Program-made: the position numbers and the translations under genes
Part shown: piece after piece, positions 24,768 to 34,642 of the stretch
Position numbering within the stretch: position 1 is the first letter of the stretch
Layout: each line of letters opens with the position of its first letter
Source: Desmonostoc muscorum LEGE 12446
GTDB taxonomy: Bacteria > Cyanobacteriota > Cyanobacteriia > Cyanobacteriales > Nostocaceae
Assembly (NCBI RefSeq): GCF_015207005.2
Contig: NZ_JADEXS020000001.1
Coordinates: 558,001 to 622,000 of the forward strand
Length of the DNA: 64,000 bases
Direction of reading: 5' to 3'
The notes under the pieces: model-generated
The model's input: only the letters and a program-made list of their open reading frames with translations
Told to the model about the DNA's origin: nothing
Databases searched by the model: none

Positions 24768-25146
24768 TTTGTTTATTTTCTGCTGATGAGGCAGTAGGGA
24801 CAAAGGGATAACAAAAAAGACGGCTTAGAGGGCACAGAGACATTTTCGTCTTTGAGTCACTGTGTTTGCTGTGTTGAAAATAGGGAGTAGGGAGTAGGGA
24901 GTGGGGAGTTGCGGACGAAATCTTCTTGATGTTTCGGCTGTGGAGTTTTTTCGTGAATGACTGTCTGAGATTCGTTTTCCCCATTTTTCTGTCTTTCTTA
25001 CTGCCCTGTAGTATTTAGTATCGCTTTAGGATTGGTAAAGAATTTAGATTTTATTTATATTTATTTTATATTATTTTTAGAATTATGCAATAAACCACAA
25101 TCTGGATAAAAGGGATCTACATAGCTCCCAAATCCTCATACTTAAT
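24768..25146. other. Intergenic region with GGGAGTA repeats
   Basis: It contains four to five units of the GGGAGTA/GGGGAGT type at about 24882-24910; the remainder is AT-rich, with no gene seen. It probably carries the promoter of the REC-GAF kinase gene. Confidence 0.6.
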
Positions 25147-26874
25147 ATGTTGGACACATGGACGCTACTCATCATCGATGATTGTGCAGCAGATCGGAAA
25201 ATCTATCGTCGATATCTTTTGAAAGATCCGCACCAGTCCTACCAGATTTTGGAGGCTGACTGTGCAGAAGAAGGACTCGCATTGTGTCAAAAAACGCACT
25301 GCGATGTCATTCTGCTGGATTATTGTCTACCTGATAAAAGTGGGTTAGAACTCTTCGATCAGATGCAGCAGGAGATTTTTAAGACTTCTGTGCCTGTGAT
25401 TATGTTGACAGGGCGTGGTGATGAAGAGGTTGCTGTGCAAGCAATGAAACGAGGTGCGCTGGATTATTTAGTCAAGCAACACCTGACACAGGATGTACTG
25501 CAACTAGCAGTCCGTAACGCCATCAAGCAATTGTGCTTGCAAGCCCAACTCAGTAAAACTCAGGAGCAGCAGCGGTTAATTGCTACAACTGCTCTGAGAA
25601 TTCGCCAGTCTCTCAACCTAGAGCAAATTTTGAATACGGCTGTAGCGGAGGTGCAGCAACTTCTGAAATGCGATCGCGTGATGGTATATCAGTTCACCCC
25701 AAATAGAGACGGTACAATAGTTGCCTCCTCGGCTGAGTCATACCACACTGTCGCGCTGTGCGATCGCGTTGGGGCTGGGGACTGGAGACTGGGGACTGGG
25801 GACTGGGGACTGGGGGAGGAGACTAGGCAGAGAAGACGGACAACAGGAATAACCTATGCCCAATCCCCAATCCCCAATCCCCAATCCCCAATCCCTCATA
25901 TTTATGAGCTTGGCTTGTGTAATCGTTTGAGTTTGAGAGAGCAATTTAACAGTGAATCAAATCTGGTGGTTCCGATTAATCTCAGCAACAATGGAAACCC
26001 AACTCCCAAGCTTTGGGGTTTGTTGATTGCTCATCATAATTCAGGAGAACGACAGTGGCAAGCTGATGATGCCCAGATGCTGAATGAAGTGTCGGTGCAA
26101 CTAGCCATTGCTATCCAACAGGCGGAATTGCTAGCCCAAACTCAAGCAGCCCTCGCCAAAGAAAAGCAACTCAATGCATTTAAATCCCAAATTATTGGAA
26201 CGGTTTCCCACGAGTATCGGACGCCCTTGACTTCAATTTTGGCTGCTGCATCAACTTTGGTAAAACATAGCCAGCAACTCGATGAGTTAAGACAGCAGAA
26301 GTTTCTGGGAATTATTGAACAAAAAGCCAGATATATGTCCAAACTTGTGGACAATATGCTCTTGGTTAATCAATTTGAAGTGGAAAAACCTAAGCTGAAG
26401 CCAACGCCGCTCGATTTATTACAATTTTTTTCTGATTTGATCGAACAAGAGCGAGAAACAACAGGCGATCGCCACGAGTTGATTTTTAAGATTACTGGCA
26501 ATAATCAGGGCTTCTGGGGCGATCGCGGGCTTTTACAGCAAATTTTTATTAACTTAATGTCCAATGCAATTAAGTATTCTCCAGATGGAGGTACTGTAGA
26601 GTTTCACCTGATGGGCAAAGAATCACAAGTCATTTTTTCCATCGAAGATCAGGGAATTGGTATCCCCATCGCAGATCAGGAAAATTTGTTTCAATCTTTC
26701 AGTCGGGGAAGTAACGTTGATACAATTCCTGGCACAGGCTTAGGGCTGGCGATCGCCAAAGCTTGTGTAGAATTACATGGTGGTAATATCACTTTATCCA
26801 GTCAAGTTGGACGAGGAACTAAAGTTATAGTCAGCTTACCGAAGGTATTCCCAATAGGTCAAATATCGCCATAG
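25147..26874 (+). CDS. REC-GAF-histidine kinase
   Basis: 575 residues. The N-terminal receiver (5-125: LLIIDDCAADR, ILLDYCLPDKSG, VIMLTGRG, DYLVKQH) is followed by a GAF domain (about 150-335), split near 213-253 by a repeat-encoded insert. The kinase core has H-box IGTVSHEYRTPLTS (His near 357), N-box LQQIFINLMSNAIKYS, DQGIGIP and GTGLGLAIAK. It receives phosphate at its N-terminus and signals through its own kinase. The GAF segment [11 protein letters not shown] has no obvious chromophore Cys. It is probably part of the phytochrome signalling group. Confidence 0.9.
   Translation: MLDTWTLLIIDDCAADRKIYRRYLLKDPHQSYQILEADCAEEGLALCQKTHCDVILLDYCLPDKSGLELFDQMQQEIFKTSVPVIMLTGRGDEEVAVQAMKRGALDYLVKQHLTQDVLQLAVRNAIKQLCLQAQLSKTQEQQRLIATTALRIRQSLNLEQILNTAVAEVQQLLKCDRVMVYQFTPNRDGTIVASSAESYHTVALCDRVGAGDWRLGTGDWGLGEETRQRRRTTGITYAQSPIPNPQSPIPHIYELGLCNRLSLREQFNSESNLVVPINLSNNGNPTPKLWGLLIAHHNSGERQWQADDAQMLNEVSVQLAIAIQQAELLAQTQAALAKEKQLNAFKSQIIGTVSHEYRTPLTSILAAASTLVKHSQQLDELRQQKFLGIIEQKARYMSKLVDNMLLVNQFEVEKPKLKPTPLDLLQFFSDLIEQERETTGDRHELIFKITGNNQGFWGDRGLLQQIFINLMSNAIKYSPDGGTVEFHLMGKESQVIFSIEDQGIGIPIADQENLFQSFSRGSNVDTIPGTGLGLAIAKACVELHGGNITLSSQVGRGTKVIVSLPKVFPIGQISP
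25771..25895 (+). repeat. Heptamer hairpin repeat inserted in frame in the GAF domain
   Basis: Six G-rich units (GGGGACT type), a spacer of about 55 bp and five CCCAATC units are translated as GTGDWGLG... and ...[11 protein letters not shown]. The insert separates DRVGAG from YELGLCNRLSL of the GAF domain. It keeps the frame. Confidence 0.92.
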
Positions 26875-26915
26875 TCAGAATTCATAAGTCAATAAATTAG
26901 CGTTTTTTAATGAAA

Positions 26916-27419
26916 TTAATCTTGTGATTTTTGATCTCGAATTTCGATTTTGTTAATCAGCCATTCTTTGATTGTTTTTCCACAAGGTTCAGCACTTTGG
27001 CAATCATTGACATCTTCTAGTTCATAAAATAAATCTACATTTTTATTAACGTATTTATCTGGCTCGCAAACATCAAATGTTGCGCCAACACTTTCATATA
27101 ATTTACCCTTGCCATCAACAAGGGTAACATAGCATTTTAAATCACCATTTTGCATGTCTTTAATAGTGCCAAATGTCGGATTATCGTTTTTAATGGGTGT
27201 CTGTTCAGATGATACTGAACGATTAGTTTGTTTTTGATGTTCCTGATTTTCTAGCTTTGCTTTCTTTGCTGAATTAGATTCAGAATTACTTTGGTTAGCT
27301 ATTGCTGTATTTTCTGGATTAGGTTGATTATTTTGAGAAATAGTGTTGCCAGAGTTACCACAACTCGTAATCAAGATAAAGGAAAGAATGAATATAGTGC
27401 TAAAGATTGTTTTTTTCAT
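26916..27419 (-). CDS. Putative lipoprotein, unknown function
   Basis: 167 residues from the ATG at 27419 (MKKTIFSTIF), which gives a clean lipoprotein signal with lipobox ITSC; the longer frame from 27458 would bury it. After the Cys come a 60-residue low-complexity Asn/Ser/Gln/Lys linker and then a compact C-terminal domain with four cysteines (LKCYVTLVDGKGK, FDVCEPDKY, DCQSAEPCG). It is probably exported and anchored to a membrane. No family recognised. Confidence 0.75.
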   Translation of the reverse strand: MKKTIFSTIFILSFILITSCGNSGNTISQNNQPNPENTAIANQSNSESNSAKKAKLENQEHQKQTNRSVSSEQTPIKNDNPTFGTIKDMQNGDLKCYVTLVDGKGKLYESVGATFDVCEPDKYVNKNVDLFYELEDVNDCQSAEPCGKTIKEWLINKIEIRDQKSQD

Positions 27420-27878
27420 TTTATTGATGTTCATTAAAGTGCAATAGATCGGACTCATGATATAATAAATTTTATTAAAGTACAGGATTTTCTAGGTTAG
27501 CTCCCCTAGTTTGTACCTCCCAAAAATAAGAAGTGTTATATGAATTTTGTCTATTATAGTTTTACGTATTTGAACTTATGAATGACAACCAGATATTTGC
27601 GGATAATGCTCGACGTTATCTGCGGTTTTTGTGTATTCTCTGGTAAAATGCTGAAAACAAGTTTTGATCCTGGTTAATATATAGCGGTTTCCATTCAGAT
27701 CCGGTACAACATCATATCGCAAGATGTAGGGGCACGGCACTGCCGTGCCTTTACAGGTCTACCTCACGCTTGTGGGGAAAGGCTATATATACATTATTAA
27801 TGCTTAATTAAGCGTTAATTGGTAAATATTGATTTTTTCAGCATTTAATAAACTTTAAAAAATGGAAGTATTGATTTT
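27420..27878. other. Intergenic region upstream of truB
   Basis: 459 bp with a palindromic REP at 27726-27754 (arms GGCACGGCA/TGCCGTGCC); otherwise AT-rich. No RNA gene recognised. Confidence 0.6.
27726..27754. repeat. Palindromic REP element
   Basis: Nine-base arms GGCACGGCA/TGCCGTGCC with a 1-base centre lie inside a tgtagggg...ctttac frame. The element is related to the GTAGGGGC palindrome at 21747-21774. Confidence 0.75.
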
Positions 27879-28763
27879 GTGTTATCTCAAGGTTTTCTCA
27901 ACTTAAACAAACCATTTGACTGGACTTCCCACGACTGCGTGGCGCGGGTACGAAAATTGTTGCGCCTCAAACGTGTGGGACATGCAGGAACATTAGATCC
28001 AGCAGCTACTGGAGTGTTACCCATTGCCTTTGGTAAAGCCACCAGACTATTACAATATTTACCAGAAAGTAAAGCTTACAAAGCGACAATTCGGTTGGGT
28101 GTGCGTACCACAACCGATGATTTACAAGGCGAGATTATTAATTCTCAAGCTTGTGCTGGATTGAGTTTGGCACAAGTAAAACCTCTACTATCAAAATTTC
28201 AAGGCAAAATTGAGCAAATACCACCTAGTTATAGTGCAATTCAAGTTGATGGAAAACGCCTCTATGACTTAGCGCGTAAAGGTGAAACGGTGGAAGTTCC
28301 AGTGCGAACAGTGGAGGTTTTTCACATAGAAATTTTGGACTGGCGCGAAGGAGATTTTCCGGAATTGGATGTGGCGATCGCCTGTGGAAGTGGTACATAT
28401 ATTAGAGCGATCGCTCGTGACTTAGGTGCAATTTTAGAAACTGGTGGCACCCTGGCGGCTTTAATTCGTACTGAAAGTAGTGGTTTCCATTTAACAGATA
28501 GTCTCACCTTGACCGATTTAGAAACACAACTACAAAGTGGGATATTTCAACCCATTTCTCCCGATGCGCCATTACAATATTTGTCATCAGTTACTTTACC
28601 ACTGACATCTGCTCAAAAATGGTGTCAAGGTCAGCGAATTTCTCTAACTTTCGATGTTTCTGGGATCGTGCGAGTTTATGATGAAGAGACTCGCTTTTTA
28701 GGTATTGGAGAATTACAAAACGAAGTGTTGATCCCCCAAATGGTTTTTGAATCGATTTCTTAA
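27879..28763 (+). CDS. truB: tRNA pseudouridine(55) synthase TruB
   Basis: 294 residues. [15 protein letters not shown] at 5-19 and the catalytic Asp in [17 protein letters not shown] near 41 are diagnostic; [10 protein letters not shown] and [12 protein letters not shown] follow. It converts U55 of tRNAs to pseudouridine in the T-loop. The start is GTG at 27879; a GTG start is supported because the frame upstream has no better codon. Confidence 0.95.
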   Translation: MLSQGFLNLNKPFDWTSHDCVARVRKLLRLKRVGHAGTLDPAATGVLPIAFGKATRLLQYLPESKAYKATIRLGVRTTTDDLQGEIINSQACAGLSLAQVKPLLSKFQGKIEQIPPSYSAIQVDGKRLYDLARKGETVEVPVRTVEVFHIEILDWREGDFPELDVAIACGSGTYIRAIARDLGAILETGGTLAALIRTESSGFHLTDSLTLTDLETQLQSGIFQPISPDAPLQYLSSVTLPLTSAQKWCQGQRISLTFDVSGIVRVYDEETRFLGIGELQNEVLIPQMVFESIS

Positions 28764-28974
28764 CATATCATTTTGTAGCACGTTGCTCTTAGATGAGATA
28801 CAGAAATTTGTAGGCTAGCATAGCTGTGTTACCATAACTTCCACCTCACAACACCTTGAAAGGGCTAGTCCTAAACTACTTTAGTTCTGAAACAATTTCG
28901 GAAATTAGAAGGTTGAAAACTGAAAATCAGCGTATTTTACAACATTTATTTGTCAGACAGGAGAAGGGCGAATA

Positions 28975-29826
28975 ATGAGCGATCGCCACAGTTATACTAC
29001 TACTGCTGCAAATCTCAACGTCTACGTCCAAGGTCAAGGGTTTCCCATTTTAGCCCTACATGGTCATCCCGGTACTGGTCGCAGTCTTTCTGTGTTCACC
29101 AATCATTTATCAAAACGCTACCAAACTATTGCCCCAGATTTACGTGGATACGGCAAAAGTCGCTGGAATGGTAATTTTGATATGAATGACCATTTGACAG
29201 ACTTAGAAGCGCTGCTAGACCGCTTTGAAATTGAAAAGTGCCTCGTATTGGGATGGTCACTTGGGGGCATTCTGGCAATGGAACTGGCATTACGTTTGCC
29301 AAAGCGCCTTACAGGTCTGATTTTGGTGGCAACAGCCGCAAAACCCCGTGGTAGCCATCCTCCCATCACTTGGCAAGATAATTTATATACTGGCGTTGCA
29401 GCCCTACTGAATTATATAAAACCGAGTTGGCAGTGGAATATTGAAACTTTTGGCAAGCGATCGCTTTTTCGCTATTTAATCCAACAACATACATCTACGA
29501 GTTATAAATATATTGCCACCGAAGCAGTCCCGGCATATTTACAAACCTCTCCTGCTGCCACTCGCGCCCTTTATAGCGCAATTCAAGCAGGGTATGACAG
29601 ACTTCTAGACTTGCCACAAATTCAATGTCCTAGTCTGGTACTTGCTGGTGTCCAAGACCGTCACATCACAGTTGACTCCAGCTTAGAAACAGCTCGACAC
29701 CTCAAAAATTGCCAGTGGCAATGCTACCCCAATACCGCCCACCTTTTCCCGTGGGAAGTTCCCCAACTGGTACTAAGTGACATTGACCGTTGGCTAGAAG
29801 AACATCCCCACATAATTGGTCGTTAA
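28975..29826 (+). CDS. Alpha/beta hydrolase
   Basis: 283 residues. LALHGHPGTG forms the oxyanion-hole region near 25-34, the nucleophile Ser is in VLGWSLGGILA near 90-100, Asp in LAGVQDRHI near 222, and catalytic His in NTAHLFPWE near 259. An ATG with GGAGAAGGG upstream starts it. The substrate is not evident. It stands alone, with repeats on both sides. Confidence 0.9.
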   Translation: MSDRHSYTTTAANLNVYVQGQGFPILALHGHPGTGRSLSVFTNHLSKRYQTIAPDLRGYGKSRWNGNFDMNDHLTDLEALLDRFEIEKCLVLGWSLGGILAMELALRLPKRLTGLILVATAAKPRGSHPPITWQDNLYTGVAALLNYIKPSWQWNIETFGKRSLFRYLIQQHTSTSYKYIATEAVPAYLQTSPAATRALYSAIQAGYDRLLDLPQIQCPSLVLAGVQDRHITVDSSLETARHLKNCQWQCYPNTAHLFPWEVPQLVLSDIDRWLEEHPHIIGR

Positions 29827-29879
29827 TAGTCCAAAATACAAGAATTTTTAACTCTTGAGCTTAATTCGTAACCGTAACT

Positions 29880-29920
29880 AGAAATTACGAATTACGAATT
29901 ACGAATTACGAATTATCTTG
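29880..29920. repeat. Heptanucleotide tandem repeat (ATTACGA)n
   Basis: Five units of attacga lie between convergent genes, the same family as 1890-1920 in the opposite orientation. Confidence 0.85.
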
Positions 29921-29933
29921 ACTCTTGCCTAAA

Positions 29934-30236
29934 TTAAACTTGACCGCCAAAGGCAGGCTGTACTTTGCGGTCAAATCTTTCCCCCAAGTCATCAGCAATT
30001 GTTAAATTATTGGGTTTGCAGCGTTTGACATTCATAACAATTCCCTGCGCTCCTTCGCTTTCCAAATCTTCTATGTATCCGATGCTAGCCGATCTTGCTT
30101 CGTCAGAACTCAGAAATGGTCCGAAGTAGTATGTGCAGCGGGGATTCTGCGTCACAATTTCTACCCACCAAGCCAAGCCGAGGTTGTCAAACGTGTTAGT
30201 CAACCCTTCCTTGAGGTTATGCCAAATGGTTTTCAT
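29934..30236 (-). CDS. DUF1816 domain protein
   Basis: 100 residues. WWVEIVTQNPRCTYYFGPF and ARSASIGYIEDLESEGAQGI are typical for the small DUF1816 proteins that are widespread in cyanobacteria. They resemble the linker/CpcD-like fold associated with phycobilisome or stress proteins, but the function is unknown. Single cytoplasmic domain; ATG start. Confidence 0.85.
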   Translation of the reverse strand: MKTIWHNLKEGLTNTFDNLGLAWWVEIVTQNPRCTYYFGPFLSSDEARSASIGYIEDLESEGAQGIVMNVKRCKPNNLTIADDLGERFDRKVQPAFGGQV

Positions 30237-30323
30237 GGTTTTCGCCGATTTCTAAACGTGCTACAGGGTGTTAAAGGATATGTTACTTTATTATCTTTTA
30301 CATTTCTTTATACTCTTTTACTG

Positions 30324-31301
30324 CTATTTTTTCAAAGAGGTTTTTTGTAATTTATCTAAATGCAGCGTATTTAGCGATCGCTGACGATAAATTTCATAGA
30401 GTGCCATACCTGCTGCTACCGAGGCATTGAGGCTAGGAGTCTTGCCTTGTAAGGGAATTGATACTAAGACATCGCAGGAGCGTTGAGTTAGCATACTCAG
30501 ACCTTCACCTTCAGAGCCAATTACCAAAACGATGGGTCCACTGAAATTGACTGTGTGTAAGGGTTCACTGCCGGTTGCAGCAGTGCCGTAAATCCAAAAC
30601 CCAGCTGTTTTTAAATCTTCTAAGGCACGGCTGAGGTTAACAACTCTGGCCACAGAAAAATTTTCTAAAGCGCCGGCTGCAACTTTAACAACAGTGGAAG
30701 TGATCCCCGAAGCCCTTCTTTGGGGTATAACTAATCCTTGAGCGCCGATCGCCTCAGCAGTGCGAATGATTGCTCCCAAGTTGTGGGGATCGGTAATTCC
30801 ATCAGCCACGACAATTACAGGATCGGTGAGAGATTTTGCTTTTTCAATGAGATCCGGCAATTCGATGTAAGTGTAGGGAGCAATTTGTGCCGCCACACCT
30901 TGATGATTACATCCATTGGTGATTTGGTCTAAGCGCTTGGGTTCAACTTCGTCAATTACCGTGCCATTTTCCTTGGCTTGCAAAAGCAAATGGTGAAAGT
31001 TGGAATCGTAGCGCAGACGGGTAGTAATCCAGATGCGGTTGAGACCGCGCTGATTTTGCAACGCGCTCAATACTGGATGACGGCCGTAGATTAAATCGCT
31101 ATCTTCTGCTGGTTTTGTAGATAGAGATGGATGGGAGAAGTTGTTATTTTGGGGACGCGAATTGCTAGAGATGGGGTTGATCTCTATTTTTTTTCTGGGA
31201 TTGCGAATGGGATTAGTAACAACACGCTTACCCTGAAGTTTTACGGGTTTCCCACGATTTGGTTCGCTAGAAGTCTTGATTTTTCTCGGTTGATTTGACA
31301 T
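30324..31301 (-). CDS. rlmB: TrmH/RlmB-family 23S rRNA 2'-O-ribose methyltransferase
   Basis: 325 residues. A basic N-terminal extension (1-65, rich in Lys/Arg/Asn) precedes the substrate-binding domain ([13 protein letters not shown] near 70) and the SPOUT domain with the knot motifs [26 protein letters not shown] and [17 protein letters not shown]. It probably methylates G2251 of 23S rRNA or a similar site. The downstream gap to the DUF1816 gene is 87 bp; the Mini-III gene lies 96 bp upstream, so the two rRNA-related genes may be co-transcribed. Confidence 0.9.
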   Translation of the reverse strand: MSNQPRKIKTSSEPNRGKPVKLQGKRVVTNPIRNPRKKIEINPISSNSRPQNNNFSHPSLSTKPAEDSDLIYGRHPVLSALQNQRGLNRIWITTRLRYDSNFHHLLLQAKENGTVIDEVEPKRLDQITNGCNHQGVAAQIAPYTYIELPDLIEKAKSLTDPVIVVADGITDPHNLGAIIRTAEAIGAQGLVIPQRRASGITSTVVKVAAGALENFSVARVVNLSRALEDLKTAGFWIYGTAATGSEPLHTVNFSGPIVLVIGSEGEGLSMLTQRSCDVLVSIPLQGKTPSLNASVAAGMALYEIYRQRSLNTLHLDKLQKTSLKK

Positions 31302-31397
31302 TTTAGTTTTAGGATATTAGCGTAGGGTGAGCATCCTGACTAGCTGAATTTACCAGATCGACTCTACTGTTTTGATGATTGTGAAATTGAGTTTTCA

Positions 31398-31877
31398 CTA
31401 TTTCTCAAGATGGAGTATTTCCAACAGTTCAGTTAGGCGCTGGTAATCAGTTAGATACAGGTAGCCAATTAAAGTTTCTAGACTAGTTGCCTGTTGATAG
31501 ATTTCGGGATCGAGCCGCTTAGGGCGTCCTGTAGCAGCGTTTCGACCCCGGCGGACAATTTCTAATTCGGTGTCCCTCAGATGAGGAGTCAGCGATCGCA
31601 AATGTAGCGCTTGTGTTTCCGCTCTTACCTGTGCCACTACCAGACGATGGTAAGTTTCTGCTCGCTGTAGTGGTAGTAGATAGAACATTCTAACATAAAC
31701 TTCATAGATTGAATCTCCCAAGTACGCTAAAGCAGCGGGAGAAATTTGTTGTACTTGTGAAAAAGAAATCTGTTGGGATAATGGCGCTGTGGTTAACAAG
31801 AGTGCTTGAGTCCAAGATAAACTCTCTTTGGGAGCTTCATCTTGTCCATCTAATAGCTCTTCCTCCTTTGACTTCAC
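31398..31877 (-). CDS. mrnC: Mini-ribonuclease III
   Basis: 159 residues. A catalytic RNase III-type domain without the double-stranded RNA-binding domain: SPAALAYLGDSIYEVYVRMFYL near 46-67 carries the acidic active-site residues (ALAYLGDSIYE), and ATSLETLIGYLYL near 135-147 the second set. In Bacillus the enzyme matures 23S rRNA; here it lies next to a 23S rRNA methyltransferase gene. GTG start at 31877. Confidence 0.92.
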   Translation of the reverse strand: MKSKEEELLDGQDEAPKESLSWTQALLLTTAPLSQQISFSQVQQISPAALAYLGDSIYEVYVRMFYLLPLQRAETYHRLVVAQVRAETQALHLRSLTPHLRDTELEIVRRGRNAATGRPKRLDPEIYQQATSLETLIGYLYLTDYQRLTELLEILHLEK

Positions 31878-32585
31878 AAATAAATCATTCCTTGACTAGC
31901 TCAATTGTGCAGGCATTCTTCGCAAAGACTGATTTTTCTGAAGTATGCCATCATAGTATACCTAGCATAATCAACACTATCAGAATTACTTACTAAATTT
32001 TATCTTTATTGATTAAAATTTGGCATCTTAGATCGCATTGATGTCAACCTCCAGCCAAAGTAATTTCGCTTATTTTTTGCGGTCTATGGCTTACATTACG
32101 TACTAGCTCACTTTTGAAATTGACCACATTACGATAAACTCCATAAGCATACAATATGAAGTAAAGTTGACATAAATATTAATCTGTTGGCTTTTATTTC
32201 CTACAACTTTCTCCGGCTTTAGTTTTTATCGAATATCCCAGCCAACACTCACATTTCTCAAAAAAAGCTTGAAAAGTTTCTGATGATACACAAAGCAGTT
32301 AGAGAATTCCCTTAAATATCCGTTTTTTAGGTATAGTTTGATAGTCTAGTTTCCCACCTTTCAATGGGGGTTAAAGGGGATCAAGCTAAAGACCTAAACA
32401 TTTATACTTAACAAACATCTCTAATAATTTACTGTTTATAGGTTTATCCTTAGTCAGTTTTAAATATAATAGCTCAACTGGCTTAGCGCCTCTCCCACAA
32501 GGAGAGAGGTTTTGCCAGAAGTGTTAAAAATTCAGCTACCCGATATTGAATCTGGATAGCTAAGTTAATCTCTCAGGTCGAGCAA
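31878..32585. other. 708-bp intergenic region
   Basis: AT-rich, with no credible ORF. Only a hairpin repeat at 32489-32509 (CCTCTCC...GGAGAGAGG followed by TTTT) stands out. It could contain a small RNA, but nothing in the sequence proves it. Confidence 0.55.
32489..32513 (+). terminator. Hairpin followed by T-run (terminator-like repeat)
   Basis: CCTCTC pairs with GAGAGG around a short loop and is followed by TTTT. The sequence resembles a dispersed cyanobacterial repeat, so whether it terminates transcription is unsure. Confidence 0.5.
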
Positions 32586-32954
32586 TCAAGACTGCTTGAC
32601 GTTTTCTAGAGCCGCTTCAACTGTTTGTTGCAGGGAGAGAAACTTCTCTAAGCGAACAAGCTTGACCGTTTGAGTGACCCGGGCATTCGTGACGATTTGC
32701 AAAGTGCCATTAGCGGTTTGAGCCTTCTTAGCTGCTTGCACCAAAGCACCCAAGCCAGAGCTATCAATAAAGTCGATTTGTGAGAGATCCAAAATAATAT
32801 GCTTAGGACCCTCCTCAATCTTGCTCTCAAGTACCTTGCGAAATGTCGGCTCAGAAAAGGCATCTAACAAACCTGTGAGGCGGAACAGCTGACAGTTATC
32901 CCGGACTTCACGAGTGCCCCTCAGGCTCACGGTTAGATTCAGTGGCTCAGCAAT
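32586..32954 (-). CDS. STAS-domain anti-sigma factor antagonist
   Basis: A single STAS domain: phospho-Ser site in IDFIDSSGLGALVQAAK, followed by LQIVTNARVTQTVKLVRLEKFL. It is probably the partner of a serine kinase/phosphatase switch. The start is unusual: a strong GAGGAGGG site (32959-32966) is followed 4 bases later by ATT at 32954, in frame, giving IAEPLNLTVSLRG; the first GTG in frame is at 32930 with no ribosome site. I give the ATT start; GTG at 32930 (114 residues) is the alternative. Confidence 0.88.
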   Translation of the reverse strand: MAEPLNLTVSLRGTREVRDNCQLFRLTGLLDAFSEPTFRKVLESKIEEGPKHIILDLSQIDFIDSSGLGALVQAAKKAQTANGTLQIVTNARVTQTVKLVRLEKFLSLQQTVEAALENVKQS

Positions 32955-33033
32955 AATTCCCTCCTCATAAGTTAAAGTGAACGCTCAAGTATAGATGGTT
33001 TTTGAGCGAGTTGTCTACAATCTGCTGGAGCAT

Positions 33034-33198
33034 TGGGGATTTGGGAGTAGGGAGTGGGGAGTAGGGAGTGGGGAGTAGGGGGCAGGCAAGGGGGAGAATA
33101 AAGAATTACCTCTTTCCCCTCTGCTCCCTGCTCCCTCATCTCCCTCATCTCCCTCATCTCCCTCATCTCCCCACTCCCCACTCTCCACTCCCCATTCC
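33034..33198. repeat. G-rich and C-rich repeat block (GGGAGTA, CTCCCTCAT)
   Basis: GGGAGTA/GGGGAGT heptamers at 33043-33080 face C-rich arms with four CTCCCTCAT nonamers and CCCCACT units at 33115-33190. The whole forms a large imperfect hairpin between the STAS gene and carA. An ORF across it on the minus strand is an artefact of the repeats. Confidence 0.88.
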
Positions 33199-34356
33199 TT
33201 AGTTCCCATCACCTTGACGTGCTGTTCGCATGGCTTGAACAAATTGTTCAAACAAGTAATCAGCATCGTGAGGACCAGGACTGGCCTCTGGGTGATACTG
33301 TACAGAAAATATGGGCAGAGACTTGTGACGTACCCCGGCAACGGTGCGATCGTTTAAATTCAGGTGGCTAACTTCCACAACTGTCGCAGGTAGAGAATCT
33401 GGGTCAATGGCAAAACTATGGTTTTGGCTGGTAATTTCTACCTTTTGTTGTAGACCCGCAGGCTGATTTAAACCACGGTGACCAAATTTGAGTTTATAGG
33501 TTTCTGCTCCCAAGGCATGGCCTAAAATTTGGTGTCCCATACAAATCCCAAAAATGGGTTTTTCACTTAGCAGCAGCGCTTTGGCAGTTGCAATCCCTTC
33601 GGTGACGGCAGCAGGGTCGCCAGGCCCGTTAGAAAGAAAGACACCATCAGGATTGTAGTTGAGAATTTCCTCTGATGGTGTATCAGCAGGTACAACAATC
33701 ACTCGACAACCGTAACTTGCTAAGCGGCGCAGAATATTGCGTTTGATGCCAAAGTCAAGGGCAACAACTGTAAAGGGTTCTCCAATATTGTTCGCAGTTT
33801 CTGGATTGAATTCCCAGGCTGGAATTGTGGGATCTGACCACTCATAAGTTGTTGGGGTAGTAACTTCACGAACCAGATTTAATCCTGCCATATTCGGAGC
33901 TGCCTGCACCCGCTCTAGCAATTCTCCCTCATCAAGAATAGCTGTGGAAATGCCACCGTTCATGGCTCCGAACATCCGAATTTTGCGGGTGAGGGCGCGG
34001 GTATCGATACCATAGATAGCTGGTATTTGGTGCTGTTTGAGGTAGTCAGGTAAGGATTGCGTCGATCGCCAGTTACTTGGCCGATGACAAATATTGCGGG
34101 CGATCGCACCCCGCACTTGGGGGCGGTCTGATTCCTCATCTTCAGGATTGACGCCAGTATTCCCCAATTCTGGATAAGTAAAAATCACAATCTGACCGCA
34201 GTAACTAGGGTCGGTCAGTACTTCTTGATAGCCAGTCATGCCAGTGTTGAATACCACTTCTCCGATCGCGGTTCCTGTAGCACCGAAAGACCAACCGCGA
34301 TAAGTGGTTCCATCTGCCAAGACAAGTAAAGCTGGTATTGCGTCAGATAAGGACAT
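33199..34356 (-). CDS. carA: Carbamoyl-phosphate synthase small subunit
   Basis: 385 residues. The N-terminal CarA domain ([16 protein letters not shown]...[17 protein letters not shown]) precedes a class I glutamine amidotransferase domain with nucleophile Cys in [16 protein letters not shown] near 270 and His/Glu in [13 protein letters not shown] near 353. It provides ammonia from glutamine for carbamoyl phosphate, used in arginine and pyrimidine synthesis. The large subunit is not in the window. ATG start; repeats flank it on both sides. Confidence 0.97.
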   Translation of the reverse strand: MSLSDAIPALLVLADGTTYRGWSFGATGTAIGEVVFNTGMTGYQEVLTDPSYCGQIVIFTYPELGNTGVNPEDEESDRPQVRGAIARNICHRPSNWRSTQSLPDYLKQHQIPAIYGIDTRALTRKIRMFGAMNGGISTAILDEGELLERVQAAPNMAGLNLVREVTTPTTYEWSDPTIPAWEFNPETANNIGEPFTVVALDFGIKRNILRRLASYGCRVIVVPADTPSEEILNYNPDGVFLSNGPGDPAAVTEGIATAKALLLSEKPIFGICMGHQILGHALGAETYKLKFGHRGLNQPAGLQQKVEITSQNHSFAIDPDSLPATVVEVSHLNLNDRTVAGVRHKSLPIFSVQYHPEASPGPHDADYLFEQFVQAMRTARQGDGN

Positions 34357-34358
34357 AG

Positions 34359-34470
34359 ATTGGGGAGTGGGGAGTGGGGATTGGGGATTGGGGATTGGGG
34401 ATTGGGGATTGGGGATTCAGAAAACTTTTCTCTAGTCCCTACTCCCTATTCCTTACTCTCCACTCCCTAC
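34359..34470. repeat. Heptamer hairpin repeat upstream of carA
   Basis: Eight units of GGGGAGT/GGGGATT, a core with AGAAAACTTTTCTC and C-rich arms (CCCTACT units). It begins 3 bp before the carA start codon, so it forms most of the leader/promoter region of that gene. Confidence 0.9.
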
Positions 34471-34642
34471 TTTCCAAGACTGCGATCGTTAATTATCCCA
34501 TGAGTTGGCCAACTAGGAATTTTCAGGTTGTTAATTAAAAATTAAAATTGCCTGTTGCGTGTTGCCTATTGCCTTTTACTTAAAATCTTTAAATAGGTAC
34601 GCGAGAGTGGATTTGCAGGAGCTTGGGCAGTTAATATTAATT

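Noticed and set aside
31878..32585. tRNA or structured RNA in the long gap
   Set aside because: No cloverleaf arms or T-loop consensus seen by eye; only a terminator-like repeat.
33015..33341. Minus-strand 108-codon ORF with DEGDEGDEG repeats
   Set aside because: It is a translation of the CTCCCTCAT and heptamer repeats and overlaps the real carA end.
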